A DNA stretch of 64,000 nucleotides from Planktosalinus lacus (GCF_014640155.1 NZ_BMGK01000001.1:62001-126000); one strand, 5' to 3'. Positions 1 through 9,379 are shown, counted from the stretch's first letter. The notes: a model not told the origin generated them from the letters alone. Made by a program: numbers and translations.

Positions 1-344
1 ATGCGGTAACAGTTTCTTCTTCGCTTTGGTGGAATGATTACTTTAAAATGAGATTTTGAATATCCTTCATCGCTGGTTAAATTGATATAGCGACATTCTT
101 CAATGCCGTTTGGAAGACGTTCTATCACATACAACAAACCTTGCAGCTCCAATTTATCTTCAGCAATTGAGCCGTATATTTCAGGCCTTAATGTGAGTAA
201 AGCTTCTCTTAGGGTTTCGCCCGAAACACCCATAGGTTTGTAAAATCCTCTATTAAAAAGGTGACGCATGGTGATGTACATTCGCTCTATAGCGTTTGAG
301 CTTTCTTGAGCACGCGTTCTGTTATGTGTAGTAATTTTTGTCAT
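1..344 (-). CDS. Conserved hypothetical protein, N-terminal part (window edge)
   Basis: This leftward gene starts at an ATG at 344-342 and runs off the left edge, so only about 114 N-terminal residues are visible. The reading frame is open throughout. The protein begins MTKITTHNRTRAQESSNAI, contains a segment rich in charged and aromatic residues (ERMYITMRHLFNRGFYKP) and ends at the edge with a basic patch (PPKRRRNCYR). It has no signal peptide or membrane segment, so it is probably cytoplasmic. I recall near-identical N-termini in a flavobacterial family labelled DUF6909, but the function is unknown. It lies 21 bp downstream of the GH3 gene on the same strand and could be co-transcribed. A TATATTTG box on the minus strand (361-354) could give it its own promoter. 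Confidence 0.75.
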   Translation of the reverse strand, partial: MTKITTHNRTRAQESSNAIERMYITMRHLFNRGFYKPMGVSGETLREALLTLRPEIYGSIAEDKLELQGLLYVIERLPNGIEECRYINLTSDEGYSKSHFKVIIPPKRRRNCYR

Positions 345-365
345 AATTTTGAGCAAATATAGGTT

Positions 366-1868
366 TTATTGGGCATTTAGCTTTAATAGGGTCTCTGCAA
401 TTTTTCTGTCATTTGAAAGTCGGGGCAACTTATTTTGACCACCTAATTTTCCCTGAGTTTTCATATAATCATTAAAGCAATTTTTTCTTAAGGATACTAT
501 CTGAAGTCTTTTTAGAATTTTACCTTTGATCAGGTCTTTGTAGTAACTGTTTTGTCTTTGTAAAGCTTCATCAATTTTTTTCGCGAAAGCACCTATATCT
601 TGAGGGGCATTTTCAAACTCAATAAACCATTCGTGATAAGGCAAATTATCTTCAGGAGGCGTAACTTGTGGTGCTACTGTAAATTCATTGATACGCACTT
701 CTTGGAAATATTCAACAGCCTCTTTAAGGGCTGATTCAACTTCATTGGCAATGACGTGTTCGCCAAATGCTGAAATAAAATGCTTAATCCTTCCTGAAAC
801 AATCACTCTGTAGGGTTTTACAGAGGTAAACTGAACGGTATCACCAACGTTGTAACCCCATAATCCGGCGTTTGAGGAAATAATCAGCACATAATTCACT
901 CCAATTTCTACCTCTCCAATGGTGAGGCGTGGTGGGTTTTCAGAATAAAACTCTGTTACAGGTATAAACTCGTAAAAAATTCCTGCATTTAGCAATAATA
1001 ACATCCCCTTCTCATTTTGTTTGTCCTGATAAGCAAAGAAGCCTTCTGATGCAGGAAACAACTCGATGCTGTCTACTTTTCTCCCTATCAGGTTTTCAAA
1101 TTTTGCACGGTAAGGTTCGTAGTTGACCCCACCGTAAATAAATAAGTCAAATCCAGGAAAAAGATCGCCAATTTTCTTGCCTGTTTTTTTCTGCAAACGT
1201 TCAAAATACATTTGTACCCAAGATGGAATACCACTGATAACAGTCATGTTTTTTTGGTAAGTTTCTTCTACAATAGCGTCAACTTTCGTTTCCCAATCGT
1301 CAATGCAATTTGTTTCCAAGCTTGGAAGGCGGTTAGTTTGTAAGTAACCGGGTACATAATGTGCTGCGATTCCTGAGAGCCGGCCTACCTTTATTCCGTT
1401 TTGTTCAGTCATTTCTGGACTACCTTGAAGAAAAATCATTTTTCCATCAACAAAACCAGCTTTACCGGTTTCTGCAATATACATTAAGATGGCGTTTCGT
1501 GCTGCCTCAATATGGTTGGGCATTGAGTCTTTAGTAATTGGTATATATTTAGCTCCTGAAGTTGTGCCAGAGGTTTTTGCAAAGTACAATGGTTTTCCGG
1601 GCCAGAGTACATTTTTTTCACCACCAACCACTCTGTCAACATAGTTCTTAAGCCCTTCATAATCTCTTATGGGGAGGTGTTTTATAAAATCTGAATGAGA
1701 TTTTATTCTTTCAAATTTGTGGTCTTTGCCAAATACCGTGTCTTTAGCTTTTGAAATCAGTTCTTCAAAAACCTTTTGCTGAGTTTCAATTGGTTTTGAC
1801 GCCCACCGATAGGTTTTTCGTTTGATATATCCTGCAAAAAGCCCTGCAGCAAAAGATTTTATTGACAT
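366..1868 (-). CDS. GH3 family (auxin-responsive promoter type) acyl-adenylating enzyme
   Basis: This 500-residue protein belongs to the GH3 family of adenylate-forming enzymes, which activate a carboxylate with ATP and usually transfer it to an amine. The nucleotide-binding loop TSGTTSGAKYIP is visible at residues 99-110. The family's later motifs include IYGGVNYEPY near residue 246 and a YNVGDTV segment before the C-terminal lid. The length fits bacterial GH3 proteins. The substrate is unknown; plant members conjugate hormones, but bacterial members are largely uncharacterised. The gene lies 48 bp downstream of an M23 peptidase gene on the same strand, so they may form an operon. No signal peptide is seen, so a cytoplasmic location is inferred. 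The family call is firm, the physiological role open. Confidence 0.88.
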   Translation of the reverse strand: MSIKSFAAGLFAGYIKRKTYRWASKPIETQQKVFEELISKAKDTVFGKDHKFERIKSHSDFIKHLPIRDYEGLKNYVDRVVGGEKNVLWPGKPLYFAKTSGTTSGAKYIPITKDSMPNHIEAARNAILMYIAETGKAGFVDGKMIFLQGSPEMTEQNGIKVGRLSGIAAHYVPGYLQTNRLPSLETNCIDDWETKVDAIVEETYQKNMTVISGIPSWVQMYFERLQKKTGKKIGDLFPGFDLFIYGGVNYEPYRAKFENLIGRKVDSIELFPASEGFFAYQDKQNEKGMLLLLNAGIFYEFIPVTEFYSENPPRLTIGEVEIGVNYVLIISSNAGLWGYNVGDTVQFTSVKPYRVIVSGRIKHFISAFGEHVIANEVESALKEAVEYFQEVRINEFTVAPQVTPPEDNLPYHEWFIEFENAPQDIGAFAKKIDEALQRQNSYYKDLIKGKILKRLQIVSLRKNCFNDYMKTQGKLGGQNKLPRLSNDRKIAETLLKLNAQ

Positions 1869-1916
1869 TATTAGTTGGTTTTGGTGCTTAAATTTAGACC
1901 GTTTAAGGTTTTTTAA

Positions 1917-2783
1917 TTATTCAAAATCTATAAAGTTTGTTGGGTTGATGGGGTATCCATTACTCCAAAGTTCAAAGTGCAAATGTGGTCCGGTTGATAA
2001 TTCACCGGTTGAGCCGGCTGTGCCAATCACTTCTCCCGCTTTAACCAAATCGCCTTGTTCTTTTATAATTTTTGAATTGTGTTTGTAGACTGAAATCAAG
2101 TTGTTTTGATGTTCTATGATGATTACATAACCGGTTTGTGTGGTCCACTCTGCGAAGATTACTGTTCCATCAGTCGTTGCCTTAACAGGCGTATTTTCAT
2201 CTACCAGTACATCTACCGCATAATGTTTGGATTTTAAATTATACTCTTCTGTAATTGTACCATTTACAGGTGGGAATAATATGCTGGTTATCATATTTGA
2301 TGAGGGTTCAAATATGGTGTATTTTTCTTCTCTGGCTACCTGATCACGTAACAAAGAATCTTTTTGAGAGGGGGCAAGGTCCACAGTTTCCATATCTGCT
2401 TTAACAACACTCAAAATTGAATCGCGATTGACCTCTTCAATTTCAATGTCTCCTGTAAGTACCTGCTTTATTGATGCCAGATATTGCTCGTTCATATACA
2501 AGACCTTTTGAATAGAATCGGTTTTATAAGCCAACTCAGCCGCTTGCTGTTTTAGTTGTGTTGATGAATATCCGGGAATGTATTCTCTTAATGGGGTAAA
2601 TGCAATAATCACGGTTGTAATACCAATCAAGAAAAGTGCAAACAGGGTAGAGAACACAAAAACGTTTAGCCTGTTGAGCTTAAAGGATACTTTTTCCTCA
2701 AAAGTATCTTCGTTTAAAACAACCAGACGGTACTTGTGAAGGAGTTTCTTTACGATTTTCTTTCTCTTTTTCTCTTCAGTCAT
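1917..2783 (-). CDS. M23 family metallopeptidase, membrane-anchored
   Basis: This is a LytM/M23 endopeptidase-type protein that would act on peptidoglycan cross-links in the periplasm. A basic cytoplasmic N-terminus is followed by one membrane helix (about residues 41-63), a helical linker and a C-terminal M23 domain. The zinc ligands appear intact: HYAVD supplies the HxxxD pair and GPHLHFEL the third ligand, with a further His in VYKHNS. It is therefore probably a catalytically competent hydrolase rather than an EnvC-like activator, although that is inference. I chose the ATG at 2783; an upstream in-frame start would add an atypical 11-residue leader that overlaps the candidate -7 box at 2810-2803. 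It is divergent from tatA and is followed by the GH3 gene. Confidence 0.88.
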   Translation of the reverse strand: MTEEKKRKKIVKKLLHKYRLVVLNEDTFEEKVSFKLNRLNVFVFSTLFALFLIGITTVIIAFTPLREYIPGYSSTQLKQQAAELAYKTDSIQKVLYMNEQYLASIKQVLTGDIEIEEVNRDSILSVVKADMETVDLAPSQKDSLLRDQVAREEKYTIFEPSSNMITSILFPPVNGTITEEYNLKSKHYAVDVLVDENTPVKATTDGTVIFAEWTTQTGYVIIIEHQNNLISVYKHNSKIIKEQGDLVKAGEVIGTAGSTGELSTGPHLHFELWSNGYPINPTNFIDFE

Positions 2784-2802
2784 TTTCCGTTTTCTTATTA
2801 AG

Positions 2803-2810
2803 CAAATATA
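2803..2810 (-). promoter_or_regulatory. Candidate -7 box for the M23/GH3 unit
   Basis: On the minus strand this reads TATATTTG, matching the Bacteroidota -7 consensus TAnnTTTG. It sits 19 bp upstream of the chosen ATG at 2783. No convincing -33 TTTG is seen at the usual spacing. Confidence 0.35.
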
Positions 2811-2887
2811 AAACAAAATCTAAGGGGAATTCGTATACCTGAATGGAAGAAATTATCTTAAAATGTATGGTATTGAATTTTTCTTGT

Positions 2888-2895
2888 TAACTTTG
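2888..2895 (+). promoter_or_regulatory. Candidate -7 box for tatA
   Basis: TAACTTTG matches TAnnTTTG and ends 19 bp before the tatA ATG at 2915. This leaves a short leader. No well-spaced -33 TTTG is apparent. Confidence 0.45.
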
Positions 2896-2914
2896 CAGTC
2901 TAAATTTGAGACAT

Positions 2915-3106
2915 ATGAATGCTTTATTTATTCCTTTAGCGATTGGTCCCTGGCAGATTGCTTTAATTGTTGTCATTGTTCTTTTGTTGTTTGGAGGAAA
3001 GAAAATTCCTGAGTTAATGCGCGGATTGGGTAGTGGAATTAAAGAATTTAAGGATGCTTCCAAAGAAGAAGAAAAAGATGAAAGTGAAAAAATAGATAAA
3101 AAATAA
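2915..3106 (+). CDS. tatA: Sec-independent protein translocase subunit TatA
   Basis: This 63-residue protein forms the TatA component of the twin-arginine pathway, which exports folded proteins across the inner membrane. It has the expected form: a short N-terminus, one membrane helix (about residues 10-27) ending in the FGGKKIPEL hinge, an amphipathic helix and an acidic/basic tail. The ATG at 2915 was chosen because an upstream in-frame TTG at 2906 would only add three residues and leave little room after the -7 box. It stands alone with no tatC nearby, which is common in Bacteroidota. A hairpin terminator follows directly. Confidence 0.93.
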   Translation: MNALFIPLAIGPWQIALIVVIVLLLFGGKKIPELMRGLGSGIKEFKDASKEEEKDESEKIDKK

Positions 3107-3126
3107 ACTTCCCATTATACTTACAT

Positions 3127-3157
3127 AAAAAAATCCGCCAAAAGCGGATTTTTTTTA
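3127..3157. terminator. Bidirectional intrinsic terminator between tatA and the DUF4837 gene
   Basis: AAAATCCGC (3130-3138) pairs with GCGGATTTT (3144-3152) and is flanked by an A-tract on the left and a T-tract on the right. It can therefore stop transcription of tatA and of the convergent lipoprotein gene, whose stop codon lies inside the hairpin's T-tract. Confidence 0.8.
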
Positions 3158-4132
3158 TTTAAACTTGATAGAGTGGATGATAGATTCCAACTCAAACTGA
3201 TAATCTCTTTTGTTAATTGATGGTGCAAATGTAAAGCCTTCAATAACTAAATATCTGTTGTTGGGTTTGTCTTCAATAATATAATTTACAAATGGCCCGG
3301 CCATAAAGAAATTGTAAAGTTCCCAGGTGCCTTTTGCTTGATATGCAAACCTGTCATTCACTTTGGTTTCAAATAAATAGGGTGCAAATGCTTTTTCAGT
3401 TATCATATAACTTCCTTCAACGGTTCCATGTATGTGTTTTTTCCCAATAGAATCTCTCATAGAAATTATTTCCTGCATGCGTGTTTCCTCATTTTGGAAT
3501 GCGTCTAATGGCATTTCATAAATCAATATATTTAAATCGCCTGTGCGAATGTCTTTTCGGAGCCAGGCAAAGTCACTTGATAATTTTGCTATACGATAAA
3601 CAGAGGGCATGGTAAGCGAAACTTTCAGGCTGTCTTTAAGTGGCTTTACTTCGAGAAGTGCTAACGACATTCTTCTTTGCTTTTCTTTTATTTCAGTTTC
3701 TCGAAAACTTGAAATCATTTCTGAAGCTTTATCGTTGATTAATCCAATGAGCTCTTCGTTTGAGTTGCCACTAATAAAAATACCGGTTTGGGGTTTTGCA
3801 TAATGATCTGTAGTGGGTTTATATTGCATTTGTTCCCCTTTTTTTACATACAAAAAGTTACGGTGTTTTTGTGTGAACCCTTCAAAGGAATTGAGTGGTA
3901 GTTGGTTGATTGTAAACAATGGCTCTTCTTGTGGAAGTCCTTCAACAGTGGCGGCAAAGTGGCTTCTAATGGTTTCTCCAACTTCACCGGACCAAAGATC
4001 ATCATCTATAACCACCTGAAGGTTGTTAATGTTTCCCGATGATGTGGGTAACATTGCTTGTCTGTCGCTTTTACTGTCTTCACAAGAAATAAAAAAGGAG
4101 GTGAAGGCCAATACAAAAAAGAGTTTTTTCAT
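3155..4132 (-). CDS. DUF4837 family lipoprotein
   Basis: This is a predicted lipoprotein of about 325 residues. The N-terminus MKKLFFVLAFTSFFISC is a type II signal peptide with the lipidated Cys at residue 17. The remainder is a soluble alpha/beta protein with no membrane segment. I recognise it as the DUF4837 family, found in Bacteroidota and of unknown function. I chose the ATG at 4132 because it puts a standard lipoprotein signal at the N-terminus; an ATG at 4147 would add five residues before it. It lies 103 bp downstream of the lytic transglycosylase gene on the same strand, which hints at a cell-envelope role, but this is inference from position only. Confidence 0.82.
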   Translation of the reverse strand: MKKLFFVLAFTSFFISCEDSKSDRQAMLPTSSGNINNLQVVIDDDLWSGEVGETIRSHFAATVEGLPQEEPLFTINQLPLNSFEGFTQKHRNFLYVKKGEQMQYKPTTDHYAKPQTGIFISGNSNEELIGLINDKASEMISSFRETEIKEKQRRMSLALLEVKPLKDSLKVSLTMPSVYRIAKLSSDFAWLRKDIRTGDLNILIYEMPLDAFQNEETRMQEIISMRDSIGKKHIHGTVEGSYMITEKAFAPYLFETKVNDRFAYQAKGTWELYNFFMAGPFVNYIIEDKPNNRYLVIEGFTFAPSINKRDYQFELESIIHSIKFK

Positions 4133-4235
4133 TACAAACGGTTTCATTTGTCATTGTATAAAGTACAATCAAGCGCTTTCTAAATGACGGTTAGTGTTTA
4201 ATTAGATTTTTATAAGTTTAAGTCTATCAAAAACC

Positions 4236-5804
4236 TTACCCATTTGAAAGTTTCAGTTTCATTCCGGGTTTCAAACTTGTACCGCTAATACCATTCCACT
4301 TCTTAATATTATCAATCGAAACACCTGGAAATTTTCTTGAGATACTCCACAAACTATCTCCCTTCTGCACCACATATTCAGATGACTGATTTGATTTGGT
4401 AGTTGTATGTACTGTGGAACTAGTTGTTTTTTTACCCTTTGGATAAATTATCAAGCGTTGGCCAATTCTTAGATTATTATTTCTCATTCCGTTCCATGAC
4501 TTAATATTTCCGACAGATACTCCATAATTAGAGGCAATTTTTCCGAGGTAGTCACCACTTTTTACGCGATAGGTGATTTGTTCATCTTGTTTGAAAAATT
4601 CAGGTAATGGGTTTTTGTTTTTTTCTGATTCAGCTTTTGCGTAAGCATAAACCAGATCTTCATTGCTTACAAAAGTCCCTAAAATATCAATTGGAAGTCT
4701 TAATGTATATTGTTTTCCTTCAATAAATGGGATAATATCGAGTTTATAAGATGGATTTAAAAACTGAAGTTCTTCCATCGGTACTTCCAGAAGTTCAGAA
4801 AGGTGTTGAAAGGAAATGGATTGTTTTATATGAACGGTATCGGTTTCATAATAGGGCAATCCTGATTTTGGAACTGAAAACCCATGTTCTTCAGCAAATT
4901 CAAAGATATACATGGTCGCCAAAAATGCAGGAACATAACCGGCTGTTTCACGAGGAAGGTAGGGACGTAAGTTCCAGTAATTTTTATTTCCCCCTGAGCG
5001 TCTTATGGCTCTTGAAACATTTCCGGGGCCGGCATTGTAGGCTGCCAATGCCAAATCCCAATCATTGAAAACAGAATGAAGCGAAGAAAGGTATTTTGCG
5101 GCAGACTCTGTGGCCCTTAATGGATCTGAGCGTTCATCAACATAAGAGCTTACTTCCATTCCAAACATTTTACCGGTGGGATACATAAATTGCCATAGAC
5201 CTGTGGCGCCCACTCTCGATTTTGCGCGTGGGTTTAAAGCAGATTCCACAATGGCTAAGTACTTTAACTCTAATGGAAGATTGTGCCTGTCAAGTTCTTC
5301 TTCAAACATTGGAAAATAGTAGTTGCTTAAATTCATAAGTCTTTGCATTGACTTTTTTCTTGTTTTTAGATAGCGCTTGATGGTGTTTTCAAGTGGGACG
5401 GTGTAACTTATATCAAAAGGTGTTTTGGCATTTAAAATTTCAAGATGCTTAATGAGTGTTTCTGTGGAAAGCTCTTCATACACTATAGTATCTTTAGATT
5501 CAGATTCAAAGTTTTTTACTGAGGCTTGCATTTCTTCATACAATTCAGAGTTAAACAACTCTTTTTTCCAAAGGCTGTCAATTTCACTCACCTGGTGGTG
5601 CTGTTTAAAGATGAAAAGTATGCTGTCTTTAATGCTTTCGAAAACAGGCAGTTCTGTCAATTCTTGTACAACAACTGAATTTGAATCAACTTCGGAAACA
5701 CTTAGTTCCATCTCTAATTGTGGAATTTCTTCAAGTGTGGTTTCCTGTGCTTGAATAAAGGAAAAACAAAGGATACAAATAAGGGGATAAATTATTCTTT
5801 GCAT
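4236..5804 (-). CDS. Membrane-bound lytic murein transglycosylase D-like protein with LysM domains
   Basis: This 522-residue secreted enzyme would cleave the glycan strands of peptidoglycan. A signal peptide (residues 1-19) is followed by a helical region, an SLT domain and two C-terminal LysM repeats (about 415-460 and 475-520) that bind peptidoglycan. The catalytic Glu is E187 in the AIVESALNP motif, followed by GATGLWQFM, as in MltD/Slt family 1. A degenerate third LysM-like segment may lie around 340-380. MltD-like architecture is standard in Flavobacteriaceae, often near pgk as here. The gene is transcribed leftward, downstream of pgk (73 bp gap) and upstream of the DUF4837 lipoprotein gene. 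Confidence 0.92.
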   Translation of the reverse strand: MQRIIYPLICILCFSFIQAQETTLEEIPQLEMELSVSEVDSNSVVVQELTELPVFESIKDSILFIFKQHHQVSEIDSLWKKELFNSELYEEMQASVKNFESESKDTIVYEELSTETLIKHLEILNAKTPFDISYTVPLENTIKRYLKTRKKSMQRLMNLSNYYFPMFEEELDRHNLPLELKYLAIVESALNPRAKSRVGATGLWQFMYPTGKMFGMEVSSYVDERSDPLRATESAAKYLSSLHSVFNDWDLALAAYNAGPGNVSRAIRRSGGNKNYWNLRPYLPRETAGYVPAFLATMYIFEFAEEHGFSVPKSGLPYYETDTVHIKQSISFQHLSELLEVPMEELQFLNPSYKLDIIPFIEGKQYTLRLPIDILGTFVSNEDLVYAYAKAESEKNKNPLPEFFKQDEQITYRVKSGDYLGKIASNYGVSVGNIKSWNGMRNNNLRIGQRLIIYPKGKKTTSSTVHTTTKSNQSSEYVVQKGDSLWSISRKFPGVSIDNIKKWNGISGTSLKPGMKLKLSNG

Positions 5805-5877
5805 TGTTTTTTGTTAAGTTAACTGCAAAATAGCAAAAAAATTATAATCAACGAATCTTCTGTCGAATCAATGCGGT

Positions 5878-7065
5878 TTAATTTTCAATTGCGGCAATAC
5901 CCGGCAGTGTTTTTCCTTCCAGCATTTCCAACATCGCACCACCGCCGGTTGATACATAACTCACTTTATTTTCAAGTCCAAATTGTTTAACCGCTGCCAC
6001 TGAATCTCCTCCGCCAACTAATGAAAAACATCCATGTTTTGTTGCCTCAGCAATTGCAATTCCCATCGAAATAGTACCGTGTGAAAAGGGTTTCATTTCA
6101 AAAACACCCACAGGTCCGTTCCAAAGTATCGTTTTAGATTCTCTAATCACACCGGCAAAAAGGGTATTGGTTTCTTTTCCGGTATCCAAGCCCATCCAAC
6201 CATCAGGTATAGCATCTATAGCGGCTTGATCGGTATTTGCATTTTCTGAAAAGCTATCAGCAATTACAGCATCAACAGGTAAGTGTACTTGAACATTTTT
6301 TTGTTTTGCTTGTTTAAGTATGTGTAAAGCAAGCTCTAATTTATCGTCTTCAACCAACGAGCTTCCAACTTTACCACCCAGTGCTTTAATAAAGGTGAAC
6401 GCCATTGCGCCACCAATAATCAAATGGTCAATGGGATCTAAAATGTTTTCAATAATTGTAATTTTTGAAGACACTTTAGCTCCACCAATGATAGCGGTAA
6501 CCGGTTTGTTGTTTTCTTTCAGCACCTTATTTATACTGTATATTTCTTTTTCTAAAAGTTTGCCGAAGCATTTTTTTTCATCAAAAAACTCTGCAATAAC
6601 AGCCGTTGAGGCATGAGCTCTATGTGCTGTGCCAAAAGCATCGTTTACATAAAAATCGCCTAAAACTGAAAGCTTTTGCGCAAAATCTTTATCACCTTGG
6701 GTTTCTTCTTTATAATATCGCAAGTTTTCTAAAAGTAGAATTTGTCCTGATTTAAGGGTTTTTGAGGCATTCTCAGCTTTTTCGTTAATACAATCTTCAA
6801 CAAATTGAACCTGAACTCCTATAATTTCAGAGACCTTATTTGCGATATGCTTCAATGAAAATTCTGATTCCTTTTCTTTGGGTCTGCCCAGATGAGACAT
6901 TAAAATACAGCTTCCACCATCCTCCAGTATTTTAATTATTGTGGGTTTTGCAGCTTTTATGCGTGTAGTATCTGTTACCTGAAAGTCTTCATTAAGTGGA
7001 ACATTAAAGTCTACTCTTATGAGCACTTTTTTTTTATTAAAATTAAAGTCGTTAAGGGTTTTCAT
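5878..7065 (-). CDS. pgk: Phosphoglycerate kinase
   Basis: This 395-residue cytoplasmic enzyme transfers a phosphate between 1,3-bisphosphoglycerate and ADP in glycolysis. Signature features include RVDFNVPL near residue 17, the MSHLGRPK loop, [10 protein letters not shown], and the nucleotide-binding motif GGGDSVAA close to the C-terminus. The length is typical and no key motif is missing. The start is the ATG at 7065, giving [19 protein letters not shown]. The gene is divergent from holB; a minus-strand TATCTTTG box about 95 bp upstream is the likely promoter. Confidence 0.97.
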   Translation of the reverse strand: MKTLNDFNFNKKKVLIRVDFNVPLNEDFQVTDTTRIKAAKPTIIKILEDGGSCILMSHLGRPKEKESEFSLKHIANKVSEIIGVQVQFVEDCINEKAENASKTLKSGQILLLENLRYYKEETQGDKDFAQKLSVLGDFYVNDAFGTAHRAHASTAVIAEFFDEKKCFGKLLEKEIYSINKVLKENNKPVTAIIGGAKVSSKITIIENILDPIDHLIIGGAMAFTFIKALGGKVGSSLVEDDKLELALHILKQAKQKNVQVHLPVDAVIADSFSENANTDQAAIDAIPDGWMGLDTGKETNTLFAGVIRESKTILWNGPVGVFEMKPFSHGTISMGIAIAEATKHGCFSLVGGGDSVAAVKQFGLENKVSYVSTGGGAMLEMLEGKTLPGIAAIEN

Positions 7066-7157
7066 TTTCTGAAGGTTTTGAAGTGTTAAACAGATACTCT
7101 TGCAATGCTAATTGAATAACAAAAAGATCTTTTACTATATTTCTTTCTGTTGGGCAA

Positions 7158-7165
7158 CAAAGATA
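7158..7165 (-). promoter_or_regulatory. Candidate -7 box for pgk
   Basis: The minus strand reads TATCTTTG, a perfect TAnnTTTG. It would give pgk a leader of roughly 85 nt. No -33 TTTG is seen at 17-23 bp spacing. Confidence 0.4.
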
Positions 7166-7209
7166 CTTTTTTCTAAGATTTGTAACCTTACCATTGCACC
7201 GATTTATTA

Positions 7210-7217
7210 TATCTTTG
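7210..7217 (+). promoter_or_regulatory. Candidate -7 box abutting the holB start
   Basis: TATCTTTG is a perfect -7 box but ends only 3 bp before the ATG at 7221. If used, the transcript would start at or just inside the start codon. No well-spaced -33 box is visible. Confidence 0.3.
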
Positions 7218-7220
7218 CGT

Positions 7221-8369
7221 ATGCTGTTTTCAGAAGTATTAGGTTTAGATCATCTTAAGAACCATTTAATTACCGGTGTACAAAACAACCGTATTCCACA
7301 TGCACAATTATTTGTGGGTCAGGGTGTTTTGCCTCTGGCAATCGCCTATGCTCAATACCTTTTATGTGGTAATTCCGGAATGGAAAACAACAGCGAAAAC
7401 TCTTCCTGTAACTTGAAAGTCAATAAGTTATCTCACCCTGATTTGCATTTTGTTTATCCCGTTGCAACGAATGACAAAATAAAAAAGCACCCGGTTTCTT
7501 CTCATTTTTCTGAGGAATGGAGATTATTTGTAAGTGAAAATCCTTATTCAAATTTATACGATTGGTACAATTATATAGGTGTGGAAAAAAAGCAAGGGCA
7601 GATAAGTGTAGATGAGGCTCAGGATATGGTCAAGAGCTTATCGCTAAAAGCCTATGAAGGGGGTTATAAAGTTATGCTTATCTGGATGGCAGAAAAAATG
7701 AATGTTTCTTGTGCCAACAAAATTTTAAAACTTTTGGAAGAGCCCCCTGCAAAAACTGTGTTTATTCTCATTGCTGAAGACGAGGAACAGCTTCTAACAA
7801 CTATAAAATCGCGTTGTCAGGTTTTAAAGTTTCCTTTGTTGGCTGAAGAAGTTATTGCACAAGGTTTGGTGAAAAGTGAGGGCGCCTCTTATGAGGTTGC
7901 AAAAGATTTTGCCAGACAGGCTTCGGGGGTATACAATAAAGCTTTACACTTACTTAAAGACAACAGTGAAGACAATCAGTTTGAGAATTGGGTGATTTTT
8001 TGGGTGCGTACTGCTTTTAGGGCAAAAGGAAATAAATCAGTTGTTAACGATTTACTACACTGGAGTGAAACCATAGCCGGAACGGGACGCGAAGTCCAAA
8101 AAAAGTTCCTTGATTATTGCGTTTCTTTTTTCAGGCAAGCATTACTGATCAATTATAATACAGCATCACTTGTCTATTTAAAAATAAAAGCTTCAGATTT
8201 TGCCTTAGAAAAATTTGCGCCCTTCATACATGGTCAAAATATTATAGAAATAATCGAAGCGCTTGAAACAGCGAATTACCATGTTGAAAGAAATGGAAAT
8301 GCAAAAATCATTTTTACTGACCTTTCCATTCAACTCACTCGTTTGTTACACAAACCAGCTAAAAATTAG
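7221..8369 (+). CDS. holB: DNA polymerase III clamp-loader subunit delta prime
   Basis: This protein of about 382 residues is the delta-prime subunit of the DNA polymerase III clamp loader. It resembles DnaX/HolB AAA+ proteins: PHAQLFVGQ near residue 30 replaces a functional Walker A, ISVDEAQDM and an ANKILKLLEEPP stretch follow, and the SRCQ sensor/finger motif is near residue 200. Two Cys residues flank a small insertion after residue 50, as in other Flavobacteriia. I chose the ATG at 7221 (MLFSEVLGLDHLKNHL) rather than the ATG at 7194, because homologs begin this way and the -7 box lies between them. Confidence 0.88.
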   Translation: MLFSEVLGLDHLKNHLITGVQNNRIPHAQLFVGQGVLPLAIAYAQYLLCGNSGMENNSENSSCNLKVNKLSHPDLHFVYPVATNDKIKKHPVSSHFSEEWRLFVSENPYSNLYDWYNYIGVEKKQGQISVDEAQDMVKSLSLKAYEGGYKVMLIWMAEKMNVSCANKILKLLEEPPAKTVFILIAEDEEQLLTTIKSRCQVLKFPLLAEEVIAQGLVKSEGASYEVAKDFARQASGVYNKALHLLKDNSEDNQFENWVIFWVRTAFRAKGNKSVVNDLLHWSETIAGTGREVQKKFLDYCVSFFRQALLINYNTASLVYLKIKASDFALEKFAPFIHGQNIIEIIEALETANYHVERNGNAKIIFTDLSIQLTRLLHKPAKN

Positions 8370-8524
8370 TTTATAAGTATTTCTTATAAATAAAGCGCCC
8401 TTTAATTACATTTCATTATAAAATATAGGCTCATTAGAGCGGCTTTAAGCGAGTTTTATTTTTGCCAGAGGCAAATGCTTTCCGGCTATTGTCTTAAATT
8501 CCTAGAGGCTCTAAAAAGACGGTT

Positions 8525-9364
8525 TTACTGCTTTTTAAAGATGTAAATGTGTGAAGAGTATTCTTTTGACCGCAATCCAGCGAGATTAGAGTATAATCCA
8601 ATAAAACCGGCTTTGATCCAATTCAATTTTCCGGTCTTATATTTTTCAGAAAGCAAGCTTACATAAAAACTATCAAACCACATTGGTTTAGTTTTCAAAA
8701 GTTTTAAGTTATGTTTTTCTAAAACCCTCTTTATACCGGATTTTGAAAAATGCCATATATGTCTGGGGACATCATAAGCGGCCCAAAATTTTTTGTAATG
8801 TTGAGCATCTTTTGATTTATAATTGGGAACAGCAATGATTAATATTCCATCTGGTTTTAGTTTCCTTGAAATTATAGAGACATAGGAATCTATATCCAGT
8901 ACATGTTCAAGGACATGCCAAAGAGTAATCACATCAAAATTAAATTCTTGAATATCGGTGAGGTTTTCACAAACTGAAACGCCTTTTTTTTCAGAAAGCG
9001 TTCTTGCTTCTTTATTGGGCTCTACTCCAAAAACCTTCCAATTAAATTTTTTAGCGACCGCTAAAAAATCACCTGTTCCTGATCCCACATCTAAAAGTTT
9101 ACCGGATCCATTATTCAGTTTTTTAATGAGTTTAATTTTGTTGTTGAGAGCAATTTTTTTGACAAGTTGATACGCTTTTTCAAAAATTGATTCTTTTGAG
9201 TCGGTATGAGAAATATACTCTTCGCTTTGATAGTACTTTTCAAGATTTTCTGGAATGGGTGTAGTTTTTAATACGCCTTGTGCTTCCGAACAGATCAATG
9301 AAAACTCCTCTGCAGAAACAAGAAAATCTTTTGTTTTAATGAATGTATTGTGTTTAGCCTTCAA
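8525..9364 (-). CDS. Class I SAM-dependent methyltransferase (TTG start)
   Basis: This 279-residue protein has a Rossmann-type methyltransferase fold. Motif I, LLDVGSGTGDF, is at residues 90-100, the acidic motif II (GVEPN) follows, and FDVITLWHVLEHVLD is the post-motif typical of Methyltransf_11/23 enzymes. The first visible start is TTG at 9364-9362. No in-frame ATG occurs near the N-terminus and a stop lies just upstream, so a TTG start is most likely. Flavobacterial homologs begin with a similar KDxxVSxEEF stretch. The substrate is unknown; a role in glycan or lipid modification is only a guess. It follows mnmG by 31 bp, and that gap is filled by a parS-like palindrome. Confidence 0.85.
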   Translation of the reverse strand: MKAKHNTFIKTKDFLVSAEEFSLICSEAQGVLKTTPIPENLEKYYQSEEYISHTDSKESIFEKAYQLVKKIALNNKIKLIKKLNNGSGKLLDVGSGTGDFLAVAKKFNWKVFGVEPNKEARTLSEKKGVSVCENLTDIQEFNFDVITLWHVLEHVLDIDSYVSIISRKLKPDGILIIAVPNYKSKDAQHYKKFWAAYDVPRHIWHFSKSGIKRVLEKHNLKLLKTKPMWFDSFYVSLLSEKYKTGKLNWIKAGFIGLYSNLAGLRSKEYSSHIYIFKKQ

Positions 9365-9379
9365 TTGAAATAGAATCTA

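Noticed and set aside
8461-8475. Inverted repeat TTTGCC-AGA-GGCAAA between holB and the methyltransferase gene
   Set aside because: No T-run follows it on either strand, so it is not a convincing terminator; no other structure was found in that 155-bp spacer.
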